Part shown: piece by piece, positions 1-4,899 of the stretch
Layout: each line of letters opens with the position of its first letter
Position numbering within the stretch: position 1 is the first letter of the stretch
Assembly (NCBI GenBank): GCA_023252065.1
Contig: JAHEXO010000026.1
Span: 1-11,132 of the forward strand
Source of the DNA: Nocardioides sp.
GTDB lineage: Bacteria; Actinomycetota; Actinomycetes; Propionibacteriales; Nocardioidaceae
Length of the DNA: 11,132 nt
Direction of reading: 5' to 3'
Translations under genes and position numbers: made by a program
The notes under the pieces: generated by a model
The model's input: only the letters and a program-made list of their open reading frames with translations
Told to the model about the DNA's origin: nothing
Database searches by the model: none

Positions 1-408
1 CTTGTCGGTGAGCTGGACGAAGTAAAGCAGCTCCTCGGCCCGCTCGCGCACCTCGCGCCGGGGGATGCCGAAGTAGCGGCCGTAGATGTAGAGGTTGTCG
101 AAGACGTTGAGCTCGGTGTCGAGGTTGTCCTCCTGCGGGCAGACGCCGAGCCGCGCCCGGATCGCCGGGCCGTCCACCGCCGGGTCGAGCCCGAGGATGC
201 GCAGCTCTCCCCCGCTCACCGGCGAGACCGCGCCGATCATCCGCATCGTCGACGACTTGCCGGCGCCGTTGGGACCCAGGAAGCCGAACGCCTCACCACG
301 GCGTACGTCGATGTCGATGCCCTTGACCGCCTCGAACTCCCCGAAGGACTTGCGCAGGCCGACGGCCCGGATCATCGAGTCACGGGTGTCACCGGCAAGG
401 TCAGGCAC
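1..408 (-). CDS. ABC transporter ATP-binding protein, NodI/DrrA-type (N-terminal part, cut by window edge)
   Basis: This is the nucleotide-binding subunit of an ABC-2 type exporter; it would hydrolyse ATP in the cytoplasm to drive a separate membrane permease. The first 136 codons are visible. The Walker A motif GPNGAGKSS lies at about residues 43-51 and the Q-loop context VCPQEDNLD at about 88-96, followed by YIYGRYFGIPRREVRERAEE, typical of the NodI/DrrA drug and polysaccharide exporters. Signature motif, Walker B and stop lie beyond the left edge. I chose GTG at 408, which sits 7 nt after a TAGGGT -10 element and suggests a leaderless message. An in-frame ATG at 375, just before the conserved domain, is the alternative. 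The gene diverges from the RidA gene. Substrate cannot be told; antibiotic or lipid export is usual for the family. The permease is probably the next gene, outside the window. Confidence 0.9.
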   Translation of the reverse strand, partial: MPDLAGDTRDSMIRAVGLRKSFGEFEAVKGIDIDVRRGEAFGFLGPNGAGKSSTMRMIGAVSPVSGGELRILGLDPAVDGPAIRARLGVCPQEDNLDTELNVFDNLYIYGRYFGIPRREVRERAEELLYFVQLTDK

Positions 409-415
409 TCGACCG

Positions 416-438
416 ACCCTACAAAGAAGCGCCGACAG
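416..438 (-). promoter_or_regulatory. Putative DNA-damage (RecA-independent, PafBC-type) promoter of the ABC ATPase gene
   Basis: Read on the minus strand, CTGTCGGCG (438 to 430) is followed after exactly 8 nt by TAGGGT (421 to 416), and GTG follows 7 nt later at 408. The published mycobacterial RecA-independent damage promoter is tTGTCRgtg-N8-TAnnnT. The core TGTCR and the -10 match fully; the first and eighth bases of the upstream element differ. Spacing and distance to the start codon agree with a leaderless transcript. Damage control is an inference from the motif alone. At minimum, TAGGGT is a credible -10. Confidence 0.5.
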
Positions 439-468
439 ACTCGCGATCAACCTCACCTGACGCCTCGC

Positions 469-474
469 TACCGT
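469..474 (+). promoter_or_regulatory. Putative -10 element (TACCGT) of the RidA gene, leaderless geometry
   Basis: TACCGT fits the actinobacterial -10 pattern TAnnnT and ends 6 nt before the GTG start at 481. Transcription would begin at or next to the start codon. No Shine-Dalgarno sequence and no clear -35 hexamer are seen upstream, which supports a leaderless message but leaves the promoter call tentative. Confidence 0.35.
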
Positions 475-480
475 GGCCTC

Positions 481-870
481 GTGGAACGACGACATGCGCG
501 CTCGGGCTCGCCCTTCGAGGAGACGATCGGGTTCAGCCGCGCGGTGCGGGTCGGCTCGACGATCGCGGTCAGCGGCACGGCGCCGGTCTGGCCCGACGGC
601 CACGTCGACCCCGACCCGGCCGTGCAGGCGCGGCGCTGCTGGGAGATCGCGCTCGCGGCACTCACCGAGCTGGGCGGCCGCGTCGACGACGTCCACCGCA
701 CCCGGCAGTACGTCGTACGTCAGGACGTCGCGGAGGCCGTCGGCGCCGTGCACGGCGAGGTGTTCGGGTCGGTGGGGCCGGCCAGCACCATGGTCGTCGT
801 CGCCGGCCTGCTCGACCCCCGGTGGGTGGTCGAGGTCGAGCTGGACGCGGTGGTCAGCGGCGGTCGGTGA
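481..870 (+). CDS. RidA (YjgF/YER057c/UK114) family protein lacking the catalytic arginine
   Basis: This is a 129-residue cytoplasmic protein of the usual length for the family, which normally forms trimers. Family features include SGSPFEETIGFSRAVRVG near the N-terminus, SGTAPVWPDG at 31-40, QARRCWEIALAALTELGG at about 49-66 and the closing strand WVVEVELDAV at 115-124. Enamine/imine deaminases of this family use an arginine (Arg105 in E. coli RidA, in ARSCVEV). Here the aligned stretch is ASTMVVV (101-107), so serine replaces that arginine, while the glutamate matching Glu120 is kept. It therefore probably belongs to the Rid subfamilies without deaminase activity, and its reaction is unknown. 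The GTG start gives the expected family N-terminus and sits 6 nt after a -10-like element. The 3' end overlaps the convergent regulator gene by 17 nt. Confidence 0.88.
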   Translation: MERRHARSGSPFEETIGFSRAVRVGSTIAVSGTAPVWPDGHVDPDPAVQARRCWEIALAALTELGGRVDDVHRTRQYVVRQDVAEAVGAVHGEVFGSVGPASTMVVVAGLLDPRWVVEVELDAVVSGGR

Positions 871-1678
871 GCACGACGACGGTGACGCTGCTGCGGGCCG
901 GGACGACCCGTCCGGCCGCCGGCTCGGTGCCGTGGACACCCGGCGCACAGGACGCGTTGGTCGGGCAGCGGTCCGTGCGCACGTCGACCTGGAGCCCGGC
1001 GTGTTCGAGCGCGGCCCGGTAGGCAGCGACGCCCGAGCCCGGGGTGACGAACGGGACGGCGGTCTGCCTGGCGGGCAGCACCCTCAGCGACGTCCGGATC
1101 GCCAGGATGGTGTCGAAGGCCCGGACCCCGCCGCCGAGGGGCACCGTCACCGTGACGAAGGCATGCAGGTCGGGGACGCCGAACACCCCGACGCAGGAGC
1201 GCGCCTTGGCCCGGCAGTCGGTCGGACCGGCGACGACCTGGTGTCCGTCGATGCGACCGTCCGGCACGAGGCCCTGCTGCTGGGTGTCGGTGGTGAGGGC
1301 GACCGAGGACACATGCGCTCGTACGAAGCTCAAGCAGTCCTGCGGGTAGGGGAAGTAGACCGTGTCCCTGGTCGGCGAGTCGCAGGTGGCGGCTCCGTCG
1401 GCCCAGCCCGCGGGCACCTCGACCGCGACCCGGCCGATGGCAGCCAGCCGGGTGCCGACCGCAGACGTGGCGACCTCCTCTCGCTGGGTGAGGAGCCACA
1501 GCCCGGCTCCGCTGCCGACGATCGCCGCCGTCGCGGCGGCGACCGCGACCACCGTGCCGGCCCGCCGCCGCCGACGGGTCACCCGCCCACGCCTGACCAG
1601 GTCGGCGACCGGCGCCGGGCCGGTGGGGATCGACTCCCAGAGCTCATCGAGGGACGGAGGTGTCTGCTGCGACATCAC
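854..1678 (-). CDS. Single-pass membrane protein with PASTA-like C-terminus, probable regulator (anti-sigma) of the adjacent ECF sigma factor
   Basis: This 274-residue protein has a short cytoplasmic N-terminus (SLDELWESIP at 9-18), a run of arginines at 35-39, one membrane helix at about 41-63 and a long C-terminus. By the positive-inside rule the C-terminus is outside the cell. The last 65 residues (AAYRAALEHAGLQVDV, then GTEPAAGRVVPARSSVTVVV) resemble a PASTA domain, a fold that binds peptidoglycan or beta-lactams in other proteins. Six cysteines are spread over the outer part and could form disulfides. There is no HxxxCxxC zinc anti-sigma motif. The start overlaps the sigma stop (GTGATG, with an AAGGA ribosome site just upstream), so the two are translationally coupled. 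GTG at 1678 or ATG at 1675 are both possible. The anti-sigma role is inferred from topology and pairing. Confidence 0.82.
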   Translation of the reverse strand: MMSQQTPPSLDELWESIPTGPAPVADLVRRGRVTRRRRRAGTVVAVAAATAAIVGSGAGLWLLTQREEVATSAVGTRLAAIGRVAVEVPAGWADGAATCDSPTRDTVYFPYPQDCLSFVRAHVSSVALTTDTQQQGLVPDGRIDGHQVVAGPTDCRAKARSCVGVFGVPDLHAFVTVTVPLGGGVRAFDTILAIRTSLRVLPARQTAVPFVTPGSGVAAYRAALEHAGLQVDVRTDRCPTNASCAPGVHGTEPAAGRVVPARSSVTVVVLTDRR

Positions 1679-2178
1679 GAGGTTCCTTCCGCGAGATCGG
1701 CGAGATGCGGGTTGGCGGCGAGCTGGGCCAGAGCGCGGGAGAGCCGGCTCTTCACGGTGCCGGCAGGGATGCCCAGCACCGCGGCGGTCTGTTGCTCGCT
1801 GAGTCGGCCGTAGTAGCGCAGGACCACCACCTCGCGGTTGACCCGGCTGAGGTCGCCGAGCGCCCGTTCGACCGCGTCGCCGATCGCCACCTGGTCCGTG
1901 GCATCGGCCGTCGGGTGCTGCCCCAGGTCAGGAGTGGGTCGTTCACCCCACCAGCGCCGGCGCCGGCTGTCGCGGTGGCAGTTGAGGAGCACGCGGTAGA
2001 CGTAGGCGTCCCGGTTGTCGGCCCGCTCGACACGGCCCCAGGCGGTGAAGCAGCGCAGCAACGTCGTCTGCACGAGGTCCTGGGCCTCCTCCAAGCCGCA
2101 CCCGAGGAACACGGCCGACCGCACGAGAGTGGCCCACCGGGCAGCGGCATAGGCGGCGAAGTCCTCCTCGCGGTCCAT
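1675..2178 (-). CDS. ECF RNA polymerase sigma factor, SigE family
   Basis: This 167-residue sigma factor directs RNA polymerase to a small stress regulon. Sigma region 2 covers about residues 5-80, with LEEAQDLVQTTLLRCFTAWG for core binding and YVYRVLLNCHRDSRRRRWWG for -10 contact. Region 4 covers about 100-153, with LGDLSRVNREVVVLRYYGRL followed by the helix-turn-helix SEQQTAAVLGIPAGTVKSRL for -35 contact. Length and the RYY..LSE..TA..LG.P.GTVKSR pattern match the actinobacterial SigE family of ECF factors. No extra C-terminal domain is present. The ATG has an AAGGG ribosome site 7 nt upstream. It is followed directly by the membrane regulator gene, whose start overlaps this stop. An ECF-like promoter lies about 40 nt upstream, suggesting autoregulation. 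The signal and regulon are unknown. Confidence 0.93.
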   Translation of the reverse strand: MDREEDFAAYAAARWATLVRSAVFLGCGLEEAQDLVQTTLLRCFTAWGRVERADNRDAYVYRVLLNCHRDSRRRRWWGERPTPDLGQHPTADATDQVAIGDAVERALGDLSRVNREVVVLRYYGRLSEQQTAAVLGIPAGTVKSRLSRALAQLAANPHLADLAEGTS

Positions 2179-2226
2179 GGCACCACCCTTCGACCGGCCC
2201 CGATGATGTGGGGGCTCACTCGGTCC

Positions 2227-2253
2227 GACGAGATGAGTGTGGCGCGAGGTTCC
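2227..2253 (-). promoter_or_regulatory. Putative ECF-type promoter of the sigma factor gene (GGAACC-N17-CGTC)
   Basis: On the minus strand GGAACC (2253 to 2248) is followed after 17 nt by CGTC (2230 to 2227). This resembles the GGAAC / CGTT-type -35 and -10 elements of actinobacterial ECF sigma factors. Transcription would begin near 2220, giving a leader of about 40 nt that contains the ribosome site of the sigma gene. Location and sequence together suggest that the sigma factor activates its own operon. The last base of the -10 differs from the commonest form. Confidence 0.5.
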
Positions 2254-2274
2254 GTCGGGGGCGGCGGAATGTGG

Positions 2275-2684
2275 TCAGGCGACCAGCTCGACCGGGACGG
2301 GACCGAAGCCGTCGAGGTGGGCGGCATCCTCCTCGTGGCCGAACAGGACGTCGTCGGCGACGACTACGTGGAAGGTGACCGGCAGCGCGTCGGGCTGCTC
2401 GACGCCGAGCAGTCGGCCGACCCATGTGTCGGCCATCAGCTGGCTCCTCGTGCGAGGGTCGCCGGCGGCGCGGAGGGAGTCGGCGTGGTCGCCGAGCGTG
2501 CGGATCACGGCCACTCCAGGGGCGACGTGCAGCTCGGCCGACAACCGCGACATCACGTCGGGCGCGGGACGCAGCGTCACCCAGGCCTCGGCATCGAGCT
2601 GGTAGGCCATCCGGCGCACCGCGTTGCCCAGCTCGCGATCACCCAGCTGGTCGAGACGACCTGCGTCGCCCGCGAGCCGCACGG
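2275..2684 (-). pseudogene. Remnant of a DUF222 (13E12-repeat / HNH endonuclease) family gene
   Basis: Between the MMPL stop and the sigma promoter, the minus strand encodes about 136 residues that read as the central part of a DUF222 protein: RLDQLGDRELGNAVRRMAYQ, TLRPAPDVMSRLSAELHVAP, DSLRAAGDPRTRSQLMADTW and DAAHLDGFGPVPVELV. Intact family members are several hundred residues long, have an N-terminal region before this part and usually end in an HNH nuclease domain. Here no start codon of its own is evident, since the frame runs back into the MMPL gene. A stop follows PVELVA, and neither the rest of DUF222 nor an HNH domain follows in any frame. The join YQLDAEAWVTLRPAPD appears to lack about a dozen residues usually found there, suggesting a small in-frame deletion. 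I read it as a decayed copy of a repeated gene family. A short expressed protein cannot be excluded. Confidence 0.7.
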
Positions 2685-4820
2685 CTACGCCGACGCCGTC
2701 TCCGGCTCCGGCTCGGGCTCGACCTGCTCGTCCCCGTGGCCGGGCCACCACGCCGCGTGACCGATCAGCGCGGTCAGCGACGGCGTGAAGAGCATCGCCA
2801 TCACGAACGCCGCCACGAAGATGCCGAAGGAGATCGAGAAGCCCATCGAGGTGAGCAGCGAGTCACCGGCCAGCATCAAGGAGGCGAAGGTGCCGGAGAG
2901 GATCAGCCCGGCCGCGGCCACGGTCGGGCCGGCGTGCTTGACGGCCTCGGCTGCAGCGCTGTGGGGATCGTGGCCCGCCCGAGCCTCCTCCCGGAGGCGC
3001 GCGATCATCAGGATGTTGTAGTCGGTGCCGAGGGCGACCACGAACAGGTAGATGTAGATCGGCAGCAGGAAGATCAGCCCGTTGCGATCCAGCAGGCCTT
3101 GGAAGACCAGCACGGCAGCGCCGAGGGTGGCGCCGAAGCCGAGGACGACCGAGGCCATCAGGTACCACGGCGCGACCAGGCTGCGCAGCAGCAGCGCCAG
3201 GATCACGAAGATCAGCAGCGCGGCGACCGGGAAGACGATCGAGTAGTCACGCGTCATCGCCTTCTGGAAGTCGGCGAAGACCGACGTCGTACCGCCGACG
3301 AGGGCCTCGGTGCCCGGTGGTGCGTGGGAGTGGGCCGCCTCACGGACGGGGCCCTTGATCGCGGCCAGGGCGGCGTCGGACGTGGGGTCGCTGTCGAGGT
3401 AGACGCTGAACGACGCGGTCTGCTGGTCGGTGCTCAGCTGCGGCTGCCCGACGTTGCTGACGCCGGCAGCCTGTCCCAGCGCCTCGCCGTACGACGTGAG
3501 CGCGGCCTGGTCGAGCGGCTTGCCGTCGGTGGAGTGCAGGAGCACGATCGTCGGGTCGGTCGTGCCGGGCGGGAAGCCCTTCTCGAGCGTCCTCAGCGCC
3601 ACCGCCGACTCGACGGTCTTGGGCGAGCCGGAGTTGCCGAGGTCGAAGCTGGGGTTGAAGCCGAATGCGAAGACGGCCAGGACCGCGAGCGCGCCGCCGG
3701 AGGCGAGGGCATAGCGACCGGGGTGGCGACCCAAGGAGTTGCCGATCGCGGTGAACCTGGCGGACCTGGGCTCCTTCTTCCACGACTTCGACGGCCAGAA
3801 GATGACCCGGTTGCCGATCAGCCGGACCACTGCCGGCACCAGGGTGAGCGCCGCGACGACGGTCACGCCCACAGCGATCGCCAGGGCCGGACCGATGGAC
3901 TTGAAGAGGCCCAGCGAGCTCAGCACCAGGGCCATGAACGAGACGATCACCGCACCGCCCGCGGAGATGATGGCCTCGCCGGCACGGGAGACCGCCTGGG
4001 CGACCGCGGAGCGGTGGTCCTCGCCGGCCCGCAGGCGCTCGCGGTAGCGGAACAGGAAGAACAGGATGTAGTCGGTGCCGATGCCGAACAGCACCACGAT
4101 CAGGATCACCTGGATCGAGCTGTCGGTCTTGAGGTCGAAGAGCTTGTTGGCCGCGCCGATCAGGCCGATCGCCACCTGGGAGACCAGGCCGATCGTCAGC
4201 AGCGGCAGGACCGCGAGGATCACGCTGCGGAAGATCAGCCCCATCAGGACCAGGATCAGCACGAACGTGGCGATGCCGACGATGGCCTCGGCCTTGGCCG
4301 ACGCGTCCTGCGAGTCCAGGGCCTGCGCGGCCGCGCCGGTGACGCCTACCCGGAGGTCGGTGCCGTCGACGAGGGCGTGCACGTCGGTGCGCAGCGCCTT
4401 GGCGGCGTCGAGCGCGTCGGGGTCGTAGGGGTTCTTGTCGCGGGCGATGCCGACGACGGCGAGCTGCACCAGCTTGTTCTGCGACGGGGGCTGGGCCGCG
4501 ATCCCCGCGAAGACCGGGTCGAGCTCCGGTTGCAGCCGGCCGACGATCTTCTGCACCTGCGCCGAGTCGGCGGCACTGAGCGGCTGGCCGTCGGCACGGT
4601 CGAAGACCACCAGGGCACCGACGTTCGACTGCTGCTGGAACGCCTTCGTCTGCAGGTTCGCCGCCCGGATCGACTCGTAGGAGCCGGGGAGGAACTGCGA
4701 CTGGTCGCTGGTCGCGCTGAGCTTGGGTGCGGTGAGGACGATCAGGACGCCCACCACGACCCACCCGATGACGACGTACCAGGGATGCCGGGTCACGAGC
4801 CGGCCGAGAGCTGCGAACAC
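2685..4820 (-). CDS. MMPL family RND-type transporter
   Basis: This 711-residue inner-membrane exporter uses the proton gradient to move lipids, drugs or other hydrophobic compounds. The layout is the standard two-fold repeat: helix 1 at about 15-32, an outer domain at about 35-175, and a helix bundle from about 178 to 340. A second set follows, with a helix near 372-387, an outer domain at about 390-520 and a bundle from about 525 to 690. Both halves carry GTDY (248-251 and 598-601), the Asp-Tyr pairs that form the proton relay in MmpL3. The tail EPEPEPETASA is short and acidic, so no large cytoplasmic C-terminal domain is present. I chose GTG at 4820, 6 nt after a TATCCT element and without a ribosome site, so leaderless translation is likely. 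GTG at 4823 is equally in frame. It diverges from lhr. No lipid-synthesis genes nearby hint at the substrate. Confidence 0.93.
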   Translation of the reverse strand: MFAALGRLVTRHPWYVVIGWVVVGVLIVLTAPKLSATSDQSQFLPGSYESIRAANLQTKAFQQQSNVGALVVFDRADGQPLSAADSAQVQKIVGRLQPELDPVFAGIAAQPPSQNKLVQLAVVGIARDKNPYDPDALDAAKALRTDVHALVDGTDLRVGVTGAAAQALDSQDASAKAEAIVGIATFVLILVLMGLIFRSVILAVLPLLTIGLVSQVAIGLIGAANKLFDLKTDSSIQVILIVVLFGIGTDYILFFLFRYRERLRAGEDHRSAVAQAVSRAGEAIISAGGAVIVSFMALVLSSLGLFKSIGPALAIAVGVTVVAALTLVPAVVRLIGNRVIFWPSKSWKKEPRSARFTAIGNSLGRHPGRYALASGGALAVLAVFAFGFNPSFDLGNSGSPKTVESAVALRTLEKGFPPGTTDPTIVLLHSTDGKPLDQAALTSYGEALGQAAGVSNVGQPQLSTDQQTASFSVYLDSDPTSDAALAAIKGPVREAAHSHAPPGTEALVGGTTSVFADFQKAMTRDYSIVFPVAALLIFVILALLLRSLVAPWYLMASVVLGFGATLGAAVLVFQGLLDRNGLIFLLPIYIYLFVVALGTDYNILMIARLREEARAGHDPHSAAAEAVKHAGPTVAAAGLILSGTFASLMLAGDSLLTSMGFSISFGIFVAAFVMAMLFTPSLTALIGHAAWWPGHGDEQVEPEPEPETASA

Positions 4821-4826
4821 CACGCC

Positions 4827-4832
4827 AGGATA
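4827..4832 (-). promoter_or_regulatory. Putative -10 element (TATCCT) of the MMPL gene
   Basis: TATCCT on the minus strand fits TAnnnT and ends 6 nt before GTG at 4820, so transcription would begin at the start codon. No Shine-Dalgarno sequence is present. Unlike the ABC ATPase and lhr promoters, no TGTCR element lies 8 nt upstream. This spacing favours 4820 over the tandem GTG at 4823. Confidence 0.4.
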
Positions 4833-4869
4833 GGGAGCACGTGCGCTGCCCCCGCCTCGGGTCATGCGT

Positions 4870-4892
4870 GTGTCGGTGGTCTGAGCAAGGAT
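4870..4892 (+). promoter_or_regulatory. Putative DNA-damage (PafBC-type, RecA-independent) promoter of lhr-nei2
   Basis: GTGTCGGTG (4870-4878) is followed after exactly 8 nt (4879-4886) by AAGGAT (4887-4892). The mycobacterial damage promoter consensus is tTGTCRgtg-N8-TAnnnT. The upstream element matches except for its first, weakly conserved base, and the -10 has one mismatch (A for the first T). The ATG at 4900 follows after 7 nt, the same geometry as the element at 416-438. AAGGA in the same place could instead serve as a ribosome site 7 nt before ATG 4900. Both readings favour 4900 as the start. Confidence 0.5.
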
Positions 4893-4899
4893 GGAAGGC

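Noticed and set aside
452..474. PafBC-type element upstream of the RidA gene
   Set aside because: The 9 bases located 8 nt before TACCGT (CTCACCTGA) do not contain TGTCR, so only a plain -10 is called there.
473..1813. 446-codon plus-strand frame across the RidA and regulator genes
   Set aside because: It is out of frame with RidA and antisense to the regulator, and its translation is arginine-rich with no recognisable domain.
2179..2274. Continuation of the DUF222 gene or an HNH domain after the stop at 2275
   Set aside because: The other frames show no family residues, and the stretch instead contains the sigma promoter and ribosome site.
4827..4849. PafBC-type element upstream of the MMPL gene
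   Set aside because: The 9 bases located 8 nt before TATCCT read GCAGCGCAC on the minus strand and lack TGTCR.
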